In this document: piece after piece, positions 1-8,796 of the stretch
Position numbering within the stretch: the first letter of the stretch is position 1
How the letters are laid out: the number at the start of each line of letters is the position of its first letter
Assembly (NCBI GenBank): GCA_965199935.1
Contig: CBDATD010000001.1
Coordinates: 372,001-436,000 of the forward strand
DNA: 64,000 nt
From: JAPPLG01 sp965199935
GTDB taxonomy: Bacteria > Bdellovibrionota > Bdellovibrionia > Bdellovibrionales > UBA1609
Reading direction: 5' to 3'
Made by a program: the position numbers and the translations under genes
The notes under the pieces: generated by a model
Told to the model about the DNA's origin: nothing
The model's input: the letters and a program-made list of their open reading frames with translations, nothing else
The model's database searches: none

Positions 1-18
1 TTATAAGATATTCTCAAC

Positions 19-1362
19 ATGGATGATTTTGATTTAGTGATCAAGGATGGAATGGGGATTTTTCCCCACCCAGACAATGCTTATGAAATGATAGAAGAAC
101 AGGCGGATATAGGAATTCGCAGAGGCCGTATTGTCAAAATAGGCTTCATCGAAAGAAACAAATGCTCCAATATTTTTTCTGCCAAAAACCTCCATGTCCT
201 GCCGGGTCTTATGGACTGTCAAGTACACTTCAGAGAGCCTGGGATGGAGCATAAGGAAGACTTTGAGACAGGAAGCAAAAGCGCTTTACTCGGCGGCATT
301 ACGGGAGTGTTTGAAATGCCCAACACCTTCCCCCCTACAACAAACGCTCAGGCTCTAAACGAAAAATTAAAAAGAGCTCAAAACAGATTCTACTGCGACT
401 ATGCTTTTTTCGTGGGAGCCAGCCCTGAGAACAAAAATAATCTCCATGAACTGGAAAATTTAAAGGGCTGTTGCGGCGTGAAAATTTTTATGGGAAGCTC
501 CACCGGCAGTCTGCTCTTAGATAAAGAAGAAGACTTGGAAATCATCATTAAAAATGGAAAAAGAAGAATAGCCGTTCACTCTGAAGATGAAGCCAGACTG
601 ATTGAAAGAAAACAATTCATCCAGGAAGGCAAAGTGGAGTCTCACGCCCTGTGGAGAGACGAGCAGACAGCTTTGATTTCCACCAAAAAACTGATTCGCC
701 TGGCTCAAAAACATCAAAGACCTGTACACGTTCTTCACGTCACCACAGCTGAGGAAATGGAATTCTTGTCACAGCAGAAAAAACAAACCGCCTCTGTAGA
801 AGTCACCCCTCAGCACCTTACTTTATGCGCTCCGGAATGCTACAAACAACTTGGAGCTTTTGCACAGATGAACCCTCCTATACGAGGTGAAAGACATCTT
901 AAAGCTTTGTGGGAAGGTGTTCAAAACGGCACAGTGGATATTATCGGTTCTGACCACGCCCCGCATACGTCAGAGGAAAAAAATAAAATCTATCCTCACA
1001 CTCCCTCCGGAATGCCGGGAGTGCAAACACTTTTACCTCTTTTGTTGAACCATCAACACCACAAGAAACTCAGCCTTCAGACTATTGTCCGATTGCTCGC
1101 TGTAAACCCTCATCATATATTTAAAATAAAGGAAAGAGGTTTGATTCAAAAAGGTTTTTTAGCTAACTTGACGCTTATTGATTTAAAAAAGGAGCAAAAA
1201 ATCACAAAGAACTGGCTGGCTTACAAATGTGGATGGTCTCCTTTTGAAAACTTGAAAACCACCGGTTGGCCTACAGCTGTGTTTCTCAGAGGGCAGTTGG
1301 CAATGAAAGAAGGTGAAATCATAAACTCAGCAAAGGGTCAGGAAATTGAATTCTTGGATTAA
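19..1362 (+). CDS. pyrC: Dihydroorotase, class I type
   Basis: A cyclic amidohydrolase of 447 residues, the usual length for class I dihydroorotase, which interconverts carbamoyl-aspartate and dihydroorotate in cytosolic pyrimidine synthesis. Visible motifs are DCQVHFREPG (residues 66-75), FEMPNT (about 99-104), GVKIFMGSSTG with the candidate carbamylated lysine K155, HSEDE (H187), HVLHVTTAEE (H240), NPPIRGE and the C-terminal metal/catalytic SDHAPHT with D312. The first metal-ligand histidine of the usual DxHxH signature is Gln68 here. ATG at 19 has no obvious Shine-Dalgarno sequence, so it may be translationally coupled to a gene lying left of the window. The next ORF starts inside its last codons. 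A hydantoinase or allantoinase is the alternative, but FREPG and NPPIRGE favour dihydroorotase. Confidence 0.88.
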   Translation: MDDFDLVIKDGMGIFPHPDNAYEMIEEQADIGIRRGRIVKIGFIERNKCSNIFSAKNLHVLPGLMDCQVHFREPGMEHKEDFETGSKSALLGGITGVFEMPNTFPPTTNAQALNEKLKRAQNRFYCDYAFFVGASPENKNNLHELENLKGCCGVKIFMGSSTGSLLLDKEEDLEIIIKNGKRRIAVHSEDEARLIERKQFIQEGKVESHALWRDEQTALISTKKLIRLAQKHQRPVHVLHVTTAEEMEFLSQQKKQTASVEVTPQHLTLCAPECYKQLGAFAQMNPPIRGERHLKALWEGVQNGTVDIIGSDHAPHTSEEKNKIYPHTPSGMPGVQTLLPLLLNHQHHKKLSLQTIVRLLAVNPHHIFKIKERGLIQKGFLANLTLIDLKKEQKITKNWLAYKCGWSPFENLKTTGWPTAVFLRGQLAMKEGEIINSAKGQEIEFLD

Positions 1363-1897
1363 AAACAGTGTTGTCTGTACTTTCTTATCCTTCACTTCAT
1401 TGAGTTTTTCTAATCCCTACTTCAGCAATAAAATACTTTCAGAAAACAACATCAACTTTTCCCTGGGTATTCCTCTTTTAACACCCCCTCACTCTTTTCA
1501 AAACAGCTTGGCCAAAAATTTAATCCTTCAAGGGGATTATCGAAAAGAATTAAAAAAAAAATGGAGAGTCCCTCTCATCATAAGAACGCGTTTAGAGATG
1601 GACCGCCAGTCCCATTTGAAATCTATGGCCGTATATCCCGGCATCCGGTTTCCAAATACAAACAGTAAAACTCCTATCTACTTTGGAGTGCTGTTAGGCG
1701 CAGGTTTTACAAAAAAAAATTATAAAACAAAATGGCCTTTCTATCTTCAAGCATTCACCGCGTACAGGGTTTATCAGTTCAACCGGCATGTTTCCACGTT
1801 GATTGAATTGAATGCTCAGTACTCCCTTCGAAGCTACAAATGGTGGAGACAGCCTGAATCGCTGTCTTTGTTGACCACCCTCGACATTAATTTTTAG
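1346..1897 (+). CDS. Secreted, possibly outer-membrane beta-barrel protein, unknown function
   Basis: An open frame of 183 residues with a TTG start that overlaps the end of pyrC by 17 bases, so it is probably translated from the same message. The N-terminus looks like a signal peptide with cleavage near SFS-NP (about residue 22). The remainder alternates polar and aromatic residues (YFGVLLGAGF, FYLQAFTAYRVYQF) and ends in DINF with a terminal phenylalanine, as outer-membrane barrels often do. I do not recognise a family. Its stop overlaps the convergent sufD stop by 11 bases. The start codon is uncertain because no better ATG exists upstream. Confidence 0.5.
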   Translation: MNSWIKNSVVCTFLSFTSLSFSNPYFSNKILSENNINFSLGIPLLTPPHSFQNSLAKNLILQGDYRKELKKKWRVPLIIRTRLEMDRQSHLKSMAVYPGIRFPNTNSKTPIYFGVLLGAGFTKKNYKTKWPFYLQAFTAYRVYQFNRHVSTLIELNAQYSLRSYKWWRQPESLSLLTTLDINF

Positions 1898-2936
1898 GAA
1901 TTAAAAGATATTTGATTTGTTTTTTTAAAAAGGGGCGAAGTGAAGGTGTGATTTTTTTTAAAAACTGATTAAATGAATCATAATCGCTCTCGGTCAAAAC
2001 AGCCTCCGCCCATCCCGTAATTAAAAACTCCAAAGATTTTTCTTTAGAAAGCCCCCTTGTGTTCATATAAAAAATTTCCGCAGGATTCAGGGTTCCTGTA
2101 GATGCGCCGTGGGCCGCCTTCACCTGATCCTTAGACACTTCCAATTCAGGCTTGTTTTCAGTCTTGGCGTAAGGGCTTAGGATAAGATCCTGAATCATCT
2201 GATGCGAATCCGACTCTTGAGCCTGAATGGAAACTTTTGAGTGAACAGAATTCCTGGATTTTCCATCCAGAATACTCCGGCACCAATGCCGGCTGTACCC
2301 TGAAACTCCTTCATGCTGATTAAAAATAAACCATGAAGACTGATCCCTCTCCTTTAAAAAATTCAATACACGTGTTATGGAAATATTTTGAGGTTTGTGA
2401 CCGTAAATTTGAACGCACTTTGATAAAGAGCTTAAATTCACATCCAAAGAAAAAAAACAAGCCTTTTCACGAAGGTCGCAGTAAACCACAGAGCCTGAAC
2501 AGCCCTGATTAATGGTGAGCTGATTAAAAACAGAAAAATCTTCTGCAAAAATATAATTCTCTGATTGAAAAGAAGAGCTGAAAAAACACTCGACCCAATT
2601 CAAAGAAGAATTCTTTTCCAGAAAGAAGAAATTTCTCCTCCGATAAGACGCTTCCGGGCGGTTCGAGTTTGTATAATTCATTTGCACCTCTTTACACTCC
2701 CCTTCCTTCAACCACACCACAACCCCCTTGCAAGGGCCGAAAGAACGCTTTGCAGGAAAAGAGATAAGATTTTTTTCATTGAATTGAAGCGCCTTTTTCA
2801 CCCAGTTTAATTTTTTTCCAGGAAACACAGAATCTTCTAGAGAGTTCAATAAAAAAATATTTTCATCTTTCGGCAAATGTATTTGATCTCCTTTCCATTC
2901 CAAAATATTTTTCAAAAAACGCAGGCTTACATCCAT
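1887..2936 (-). CDS. sufD: SufD, Fe-S cluster scaffold subunit
   Basis: The 349-residue third gene of a sufB-sufC-sufD operon. SufD pairs with SufB and the SufC ATPase in the SufBC2D complex that assembles Fe-S clusters in the cytosol. The C-terminal half carries the family signature: HGASTGTLNPAEIFYMNTRG matches the SufB/SufD core in which a histidine-rich HGAS(T) segment is followed by a Y-x-x-T/S-RGL turn. The N-terminal half is poorly conserved, as is normal for SufD. The ATG overlaps the end of sufC by 10 bases, which implies translational coupling. No sufS or sufE gene is adjacent, so desulfurase supply must be encoded elsewhere. Confidence 0.8.
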   Translation of the reverse strand: MDVSLRFLKNILEWKGDQIHLPKDENIFLLNSLEDSVFPGKKLNWVKKALQFNEKNLISFPAKRSFGPCKGVVVWLKEGECKEVQMNYTNSNRPEASYRRRNFFFLEKNSSLNWVECFFSSSFQSENYIFAEDFSVFNQLTINQGCSGSVVYCDLREKACFFSLDVNLSSLSKCVQIYGHKPQNISITRVLNFLKERDQSSWFIFNQHEGVSGYSRHWCRSILDGKSRNSVHSKVSIQAQESDSHQMIQDLILSPYAKTENKPELEVSKDQVKAAHGASTGTLNPAEIFYMNTRGLSKEKSLEFLITGWAEAVLTESDYDSFNQFLKKITPSLRPFLKKQIKYLLIPKN

Positions 2937-3679
2937 TGATCATAGCCCTTCTGATCCACCTGAACAGCCAAAGAGTAATCCCCAGTCTCTTTAATCTGCC
3001 CATCCACCAGTACATGAACATAATCCGGCTTCACCTCCGATAAAAGACGATGGTAGTGTGTAATTAAAACAATAGCATTTTGCTTGTTTCTCAGTTTTTT
3101 CAAACTTTCAGACAACATTTTGATAGAATCAATATCTAAACCAGAATCCAATTCATCCAGAAGAGAAAGAGCCGGCGACAGCACCGCCATTTGAAACAAT
3201 TCATTTTTCTTTTTCTCTCCTCCCGAAAGACCTTCATTCAAAGGCTGATTTAAAAACTTTTTGTCCAAACCCAGCATATCCAGTTTGCTTTCCGCGAATT
3301 TCAAAAACTCTTTCTCGTCCATCTCTTCAGAGCCGTGATGTTTGCAAACAGCATTAAATGATGAATGAAGAAAATTAAAATTATTCACACCCGGAATTTC
3401 TACAGGATGCTGAAAAGCCATAAAAACACCCTCTAAAGCCCTCATTACAGGATCTTTATCCAATAAATTTTCATACGGCCGGCCGCTGTTGTTTCGATAT
3501 AAGATTTTTCCAGACACAGAAAGATCCGGAGAACCCACAACAGCCTTAAACAAAGAACTTTTCCCAGAACCGTTAGGCCCCATGATAGAATGCACTTCAC
3601 CCGGATTAACCTTTAAACTTAAATCCTTTAAAATAAGACGTTCACCCGCCTTCACAAAAAGATTTTGAATTTGAACCAT
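2927..3679 (-). CDS. sufC: SufC, Fe-S assembly ABC ATPase
   Basis: A soluble ABC ATPase of 250 residues. It has Walker A GPNGSGKS (34-41), the ABC signature LSGGEKKK (151-158) with the extended lysine-rich form typical of SufC, Walker B/D-loop LLDELDSGLDID (173-184) and an ITHYHR switch histidine. The LDELDSGLDID sequence separates SufC from transporter ATPases, which usually have DEP. It lies between sufB (44-base gap upstream) and sufD (10-base overlap) on the minus strand. It powers conformational changes in the SufBCD scaffold and needs no membrane partner. Confidence 0.93.
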   Translation of the reverse strand: MVQIQNLFVKAGERLILKDLSLKVNPGEVHSIMGPNGSGKSSLFKAVVGSPDLSVSGKILYRNNSGRPYENLLDKDPVMRALEGVFMAFQHPVEIPGVNNFNFLHSSFNAVCKHHGSEEMDEKEFLKFAESKLDMLGLDKKFLNQPLNEGLSGGEKKKNELFQMAVLSPALSLLDELDSGLDIDSIKMLSESLKKLRNKQNAIVLITHYHRLLSEVKPDYVHVLVDGQIKETGDYSLAVQVDQKGYDQWM

Positions 3680-3723
3680 TTTTTCACTTATCCCAAGCTT
3701 GATGCATCCTCTTAAAATTTATT

Positions 3724-5136
3724 TCAGCCTATACTGTGTTCCAGCTTCATCTCAATTAATTTGACAGCTTCAACAGAAAACTCAAGAGGAAGGCGTTTGA
3801 AAACTTCTTTGCAAAAACCATTGACCAATAAAGAAACCGCCGGCTCCATATCCAGCCCTCTAGAGTTAAGATAAAACAACTGCTCCTCGCTCACACGACA
3901 AGTGGAAGCCTCATGCTCCACAGTTCCCTGTTCATTTTGCACATCAATAGATGGAAAAGTATTCGCCCGGCTTTGATCCCCCACCAACATAGAGTCGCAC
4001 TGTGAGTAATTTCTAGCACCCTTTGCCTTCGGCAAAATTCTCACCAAACCTCTGTAGCTATTGCAGGCTTTACCGGAGGAAATGCCTTTCGAAATAATGG
4101 TGCTTTTGGTGTTTTTTCCAATATGCACCATTTTTGTCCCCGTATCCGCCTGCATAGAGTCGTGAGTGAGAGCCACAGAGTAAAAAGCACCCGTAGATTC
4201 ATCTCCTTGAAGCAGACAACTTGGGTACTTCCAAGTGATCGCGGAACCCGCCTCCACCTGAGTCCAAGAAATTTTGGATTTTCTTCCCAAACACCGGCCC
4301 CTTTTGGTGACAAAATTGTAAACTCCCCCGCGTCCGCTGGAATCTCCCGGATACCAGTTCTGAACAGTAGAGTAATTAATTTCCGCAGATTCCAAAGCAA
4401 TCAATTCGACAACAGCCGCGTGCAGTTGATTGGAGTCCCTCATAGGGGCTGTACATCCTTCCAGATAATTGACGTAAGAACGGTCCTCCGCGATAATCAA
4501 AGTACGCTCAAACTGCCCCGTGTTTTCCTGATTGATTCGAAAATAAGTGGAAAGATCCAACGGACAACGGACATTTTTTGGAATAAAACAAAAAGAGCCG
4601 TCCGTAAAAACAGCCTGATTGAGGCAGGCAAAAAAGTTATCTCGATAGGGAACCACAGTGCCCATATACTTTCTAACCAATTCGCCGTGATTGTGAACAG
4701 CCTCAGACATGGAGCAAAAAATCACACCATGCTTTTCCAAAGTTTCTTTCTGTGTTGTCATAATAGAAACACTGTCAAAAACGGCGTCCACAGCAACACC
4801 GGATAATCTTTTCTGCTCGGTCAAAGGGATTCCCAATCTTTCAAAAGTCTTAAGTAATTCAGGATCCACTTCGTCTAAGGATTGAACGCTTTTTTTTTGT
4901 GGAACCGGTTGAGAAAAATAGTGAATGCCCTGATAATTGATACGAGGATAATTTAAAGAGGCCCAGCGAGGCTCCTTCATAGTTTTCCAATGCCTATAAG
5001 CCTTTAGACGCAGTTCCAACATCCAAGAAGGCTCCTGTTTTTTTTCGGAAATTTGTTCTATAACCTTTGAATTAAGTCCCGGTGAAAACGTCTCTGACTC
5101 AATATCCGTGACAAAACCATATTTGTATTCTTTCAT
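3724..5136 (-). CDS. sufB: SufB, Fe-S cluster scaffold
   Basis: Scaffold protein of the SUF pathway and first gene of the operon. I place the start at the ATG at 5136, giving 470 residues beginning MKEYKYGFVTDIES, because YKYGFVTDIE is the canonical SufB N-terminus and an AAGG Shine-Dalgarno sequence precedes it. An upstream in-frame start at 5181 is less likely. Recognisable blocks include GVIFCSMSEAV, PKNVRCPLDLSTYFRIN, YLEGCTAPM, the NWYPGD region, GRCLGRKSKISWTQVE and the C-terminal core with EHEAST and LFYLNSRGL. The divergent tolQ gene begins about 140 bases away, so the shared intergenic region probably holds promoters for both. No IscR-type site could be identified by eye. Confidence 0.93.
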   Translation of the reverse strand: MKEYKYGFVTDIESETFSPGLNSKVIEQISEKKQEPSWMLELRLKAYRHWKTMKEPRWASLNYPRINYQGIHYFSQPVPQKKSVQSLDEVDPELLKTFERLGIPLTEQKRLSGVAVDAVFDSVSIMTTQKETLEKHGVIFCSMSEAVHNHGELVRKYMGTVVPYRDNFFACLNQAVFTDGSFCFIPKNVRCPLDLSTYFRINQENTGQFERTLIIAEDRSYVNYLEGCTAPMRDSNQLHAAVVELIALESAEINYSTVQNWYPGDSSGRGGVYNFVTKRGRCLGRKSKISWTQVEAGSAITWKYPSCLLQGDESTGAFYSVALTHDSMQADTGTKMVHIGKNTKSTIISKGISSGKACNSYRGLVRILPKAKGARNYSQCDSMLVGDQSRANTFPSIDVQNEQGTVEHEASTCRVSEEQLFYLNSRGLDMEPAVSLLVNGFCKEVFKRLPLEFSVEAVKLIEMKLEHSIG

Positions 5137-5277
5137 TTTTGACCTTCCATAGGCTCTCCACAGATCAAAAAAATTCTGCAAAGGATCATCAAAGTACCAC
5201 TTTCAACCCCCAAGTTCAACAGCCGGACAGTGAAAAATTGCTTTTACTCCGCCCAAGCTTATGAGAGTATAAAATCC

Positions 5278-6042
5278 ATGATGAAACTCTTTCTGCTTCT
5301 GACTGTATTCTCTTTTGTGCAGGCTGAAACAATAGAAACAGCCGCAACCGCCTCAAGTATGGAGATTATGTACTCCATACTTCATGCAAATATTTTGGTG
5401 CAGATCACTTTTGTTATTTTAATTTTTATGTCTGTCTTCTCTTGGGGTATCATTCTAACAAAAAGAAAAATGTTTCACAAGACTGAAATCTATAATGCTC
5501 CTTTTCAAGACATTTTTCAAAAGGCCAACAACCTGCAAAGCATTTACGAAGTTAGTTCAAAATACAGTAAAAGCTCTCTCGCTAATATTTTTAAAACAGG
5601 GTATAAAGAAATACAAAAGCTGTCCAAGTCCAAACTGGCCGAGACGGAAACCACCCATGAGGGCCTGCTGTCTGGATTGGACAATTTAGAAAGATCTTTG
5701 AGAAAAGCTGTAATGAATGAAATTTCAGCAATGGAAGATAAATTGGCTTTTTTGGCAACCACAGGCACTGTCAGCCCTTTCATCGGGCTTTTTGGAACAG
5801 TCTTCGGCATCATGGATGCTTTTCAAAAAATCGGCAAAATGGGCTCTGCCAGCCTAGCCGTTGTCGCCCCCGGCATTTCAGAAGCTTTGATTGCCACAGG
5901 GGTGGGGCTGTTTGCCGCCATTCCAGCCTCTGTCTTTTACAACCACTATGTGACAAAAATAAAAAAAATGGAGCTGATGTTTTCTAATTTCACCACTGAT
6001 TTTCTCAACATTGCTAAGAGAAATTTTTTTAAGGATTCCTGA
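5278..6042 (+). CDS. tolQ: TolQ/ExbB-family inner-membrane proton-channel protein
   Basis: A MotA/TolQ/ExbB channel protein, first gene of a tolQ-tolR-tolA cluster that couples proton flow to outer-membrane constriction. The start is taken at ATG 5278; a GTG at 5230 would add 16 residues without a better ribosome site. The protein opens with an apparent signal-peptide segment (about 18 residues ending FVQA-ET), followed by a first transmembrane helix near ILVQITFVILIFMSVFSWGI. The family core TTGTVSPFIGLFGTVFGIMD and GISEALIATGVGLFAAIPA forms the other two helices. The extra N-terminal signal-like segment is not typical of enteric TolQ. tolR follows directly, with no gap. Confidence 0.85.
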   Translation: MMKLFLLLTVFSFVQAETIETAATASSMEIMYSILHANILVQITFVILIFMSVFSWGIILTKRKMFHKTEIYNAPFQDIFQKANNLQSIYEVSSKYSKSSLANIFKTGYKEIQKLSKSKLAETETTHEGLLSGLDNLERSLRKAVMNEISAMEDKLAFLATTGTVSPFIGLFGTVFGIMDAFQKIGKMGSASLAVVAPGISEALIATGVGLFAAIPASVFYNHYVTKIKKMELMFSNFTTDFLNIAKRNFFKDS

Positions 6043-6450
6043 ATGGGCGCCGGCATCCCAAAATCTCAAAGAGTTCTCTGTGAAATCAACGTCACCCCTT
6101 TTGTGGATGTAATGTTGGTTTTGTTGGTCATTTTCATGGTAACGGCTCCCATGATGCAGCAGGGGCTGAGTGTGGATCTGCCTTCTGCTAAAAATACAGG
6201 GCTGAGAGTTCCGGACGATCCATTTATCTTGGTGATTAAAAAAAGCGGTAAAATTTATATTGGGACGGCTGAAATTCCTCTAAATAAATTAAAATCCAAA
6301 TTGGCCGATATTTTTAAAGTTCGCAAATCAAAGCAGATATACATTCACGCAGATAAGAAAGTTTATTATGAGTTTGTTGCAGAAGCTATGGGTGAAATCC
6401 GCTCTGCTGGACTAGACCAAATCAACCTTGTCACCAAATTTAAAGAGTAA
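6043..6450 (+). CDS. tolR: TolR/ExbD-family protein
   Basis: A 135-residue ExbD/TolR protein with one N-terminal membrane helix and a periplasmic domain. The diagnostic stretch EINVTPFVDVMLVLLVIFMV (about residues 13-32) contains the proton-coupling aspartate in FVDVMLVLL. The C-terminal half (VYYEFVAEAMGEIRSAGLDQINLVT) matches the periplasmic ExbD fold. The gene starts immediately after the tolQ stop and its own stop overlaps the tolA ATG by one base, so the three are clearly one transcript. Pairing with TolA and TolB favours TolR over ExbD. Confidence 0.88.
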   Translation: MGAGIPKSQRVLCEINVTPFVDVMLVLLVIFMVTAPMMQQGLSVDLPSAKNTGLRVPDDPFILVIKKSGKIYIGTAEIPLNKLKSKLADIFKVRKSKQIYIHADKKVYYEFVAEAMGEIRSAGLDQINLVTKFKE

Positions 6451-7151
6451 TGACACCTCTTCTGTTATCATCACAAAAAACACTTTTGAACTTTACCGCT
6501 GTTTCTCTTGCAGGTCATGCTCTTCTTTTTCTGTTTCTTTTGTTTTCCCCTCAGATGTTTCAATCAAAACCCATAGAAATAAAAGAAGCGATACGCGTCG
6601 ATATGGTGGGCCTGCCCGATATGAAACGCCCCGTACAGGCGCCGGCTCCAAAAAAAATAAAAAAAGAAGTTAAAAAATCAGCTCCTAAAAAACCTCAAAA
6701 ACAATCAAAGAAAAAAGCTTTAAAAAAACCTCCCAAAGAAAAACCAAAACCCGACCCTCAAAAAATTCAATCTGCTCAATCTCAAGCCATTGCTGATTTG
6801 AGAGAAGAAAAACTTCTGTACAAAGGGGAGCAGGTATCCAAAGGCTCCTCTCAGGAAGGCGAAGTGAACGCTCTTTTGATCAGCGCCTACTCAGCCCGCA
6901 TTAAAGCTCATCTAAATAGAAATTGGAACATCCCCCAATTTTTAGCAGATAAAAATTTAAGAGCAACCATGGTCATCTACATCAATAGACTGGGACAAGT
7001 CACACGCATAGAATTAGAAAAAAGTTCAGGGGACGAAAGTTTTGATCAAATTGTTATTGAAACCATTAGAGTATCCTCCCCCCTGCCGGAGCCTCCCTCA
7101 GAATTAGTCCGCTCCCTCAGCCGTGAGGGGATAGGGTTTAACTTTCCCTGA
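6450..7151 (+). CDS. tolA: TolA/TonB-like energy transducer
   Basis: A 233-residue protein with the TolA layout: an N-terminal transmembrane anchor (LAGHALLFLFLLFSP, about residues 20-35), a central lysine/proline/alanine-rich span (roughly 55-105: KKIKKEVKKSAPKKPQKQ and similar), then a TonB/TolA C-terminal domain (about 140-233). That domain contains NWNIPQFLADKNLRATMVIYI, the GxVTRIELEKSSGDESFDQ block and a PLPEPP motif. It bridges the inner and outer membranes in the Tol system. TonB is the alternative, but its place after tolQR and before tolB supports TolA. Confidence 0.8.
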   Translation: MTPLLLSSQKTLLNFTAVSLAGHALLFLFLLFSPQMFQSKPIEIKEAIRVDMVGLPDMKRPVQAPAPKKIKKEVKKSAPKKPQKQSKKKALKKPPKEKPKPDPQKIQSAQSQAIADLREEKLLYKGEQVSKGSSQEGEVNALLISAYSARIKAHLNRNWNIPQFLADKNLRATMVIYINRLGQVTRIELEKSSGDESFDQIVIETIRVSSPLPEPPSELVRSLSREGIGFNFP

Positions 7152-7369
7152 TTTATTTGATGTAAAAAAAACTGGATTTTAGTTCAAAAACAAAGATAAA
7201 CTAAATACATTGTTTCGGGGGAATGGCGTACAAATGAAGACGGCCTCTGTTTTCATAGGGGCGGTTTTAGTTCAGGGTTCATATGAAAGGAGTAATGCAG
7301 ATGCAGAAATGCGAAAGTGCAGGAATGGCAAATGCCCAGCGGCTTTGCTTGACGGCTTCACCGCCCCGC

Positions 7370-7385
7370 TCCTGCGAAAGCAGGA
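7370..7385. repeat. Palindromic repeat copy 1 (TCCTGC-GAAA-GCAGGA)
   Basis: A perfect 6-bp inverted repeat around GAAA, just upstream of tolB. It belongs to a dispersed family seen again at 11453-11468, 35192-35207 and, degenerate, at 16165-16191. The 7152-7413 gap between tolA and tolB otherwise shows only a short unconvincing reading frame (7210-7398) whose last codons are this repeat. The gap presumably also carries the tolB leader. Confidence 0.7.
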
Positions 7386-7413
7386 ATCTAGTTTTTAACG
7401 GAGATCTTCTGCA

Positions 7414-8796
7414 TTGAAAAACATCATTTATATTTTTTGCCTGTTTTTCCTCTCCCCTCTTTATGCGCGAGTGTATATCAATGTCGGTCAGGCTAAAGTC
7501 AAAAAAAGCCTTGTGGCTTTCTCACCGCTGGTTTACACCAACAAATCCATCACATACGAACACCTGGATTACGGAAAAGACGTCTCTGCGCAAATTAAAA
7601 AAAACTTAAACTCTTCCGGCTATTTTAACCTCATTCCTTCAGGCGCTTTTGTGGAAGACCCTAAGACTCGAGCCGTTATTCCCTATCCCAAACACTCTAA
7701 AGGCTTTCGGTGGGAGAATTGGAAAGTTATTGGAGCCGAATTTTTAATCCTCACTCGATATTCCGTAGAAAAAGATAAAATCAATCTGCGTATTTATATG
7801 TACGACGTCCTGTTAAAAAAAAGCATCTTTAAAAAAGAATACAACTCCCCTATCTCTAAAAGGGTTTCCCTGGCCCATTTTGTCTGCAACGATATCATTC
7901 AATACTTGACAAAAAAACCAGGTATTTTTTTGACAAAAATTGCAGCGGTGAGAAACTTTAAAAATAATAAAAAAGAAATTTTTGTAATGAATTGGGACGG
8001 CTCAAATAAAAAGCAAATCACCTTTCACCGCTCTGTTGTGATGACTCCTGCCTGGCATCCCACAGGAAAAAAATTGGCTTATACCGCCTTTGTTTACCGC
8101 AGGAGCCTTAAGGGAAGGAGAGCTAATATACTCATGTATGATTTTTCCAGAAAGAAGAGACGGGTGATCTCCAGCAGTTATGACACCAACTTGGGAGCTG
8201 ACTTTTTTCCTTCCGGACGCGAAATGTTGATCACTATTCCCTCTAAGTTGGGAGGAATGGATATTTTTAAACTATCACTGAGGAGCAGAAAAGCGTTCCC
8301 TTTGAGAATGGGGCCGAGAGGAGCCATCAATGTAGAGCCTGCCATTCATCCTAGTGGAAAGAAAATCATATTCTCTTCAGATCGAACAGGAAAAGTAATG
8401 ATCCATGAAATGAATAGATACGGAGAAAAGGTCCGCCGGCTCACTTTTACCGGCCAGTACAATTCAACTCCAGACTGGTCTCCTGATGGAAAACAAATCG
8501 TTTTCTCTGGGTATTCCAGAGGACGCTTTGATATATTTGTTATGAGTGCAGAAGGCCCTGCCAACATAAAGAGGCTGACAACCGCCAAAGCCAGAAACGG
8601 CAGATGGTCCAACAATGAATCCCCTTCTTTCTCTCCAGACGGCAGGCAAATTGTGTTTACCAGCGATCGAACAGGCGTCCGCCAGCTCTATACTGTTCAC
8701 ATTGACGGCTCTAACTTAAAAAGAATTACCTTTGACCGGTATCATTACAAAAGCCCAAAGTGGTCTCCCTTAATCAAGAATTTTCTTCAACATTAA
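7414..8796 (+). CDS. tolB: TolB, periplasmic beta-propeller of the Tol-Pal system
   Basis: A 460-residue protein with an N-terminal signal peptide (FCLFFLSPLYA-RV, about 19 residues), a TolB N-terminal domain, and a C-terminal six-bladed propeller built from WD40-like PD40 repeats. The repeats are visible as WHPTGKKLAYTAF, FFPSGREMLIT, IHPSGKKIIFSSDRTG, WSPDGKQIVFSG and FSPDGRQIVFTSDRTG. TolB acts in the periplasm with TolA and Pal. The start is TTG at 7414, preceded by GGAG about 10 bases upstream. No pal gene follows; the next gene is convergent and overlaps by 23 bases, so pal must be elsewhere. Confidence 0.92.
   Translation: MKNIIYIFCLFFLSPLYARVYINVGQAKVKKSLVAFSPLVYTNKSITYEHLDYGKDVSAQIKKNLNSSGYFNLIPSGAFVEDPKTRAVIPYPKHSKGFRWENWKVIGAEFLILTRYSVEKDKINLRIYMYDVLLKKSIFKKEYNSPISKRVSLAHFVCNDIIQYLTKKPGIFLTKIAAVRNFKNNKKEIFVMNWDGSNKKQITFHRSVVMTPAWHPTGKKLAYTAFVYRRSLKGRRANILMYDFSRKKRRVISSSYDTNLGADFFPSGREMLITIPSKLGGMDIFKLSLRSRKAFPLRMGPRGAINVEPAIHPSGKKIIFSSDRTGKVMIHEMNRYGEKVRRLTFTGQYNSTPDWSPDGKQIVFSGYSRGRFDIFVMSAEGPANIKRLTTAKARNGRWSNNESPSFSPDGRQIVFTSDRTGVRQLYTVHIDGSNLKRITFDRYHYKSPKWSPLIKNFLQH

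Noticed and set aside
4123..4806. A 227-codon plus-strand frame opposite sufB
   Set aside because: Antisense shadow of a strongly conserved gene; its sequence has no protein-like pattern.
7210..7398. A 62-codon frame between tolA and tolB
   Set aside because: Its end is the palindromic repeat, it has no ribosome site or family, and the text is low quality; probably non-coding.
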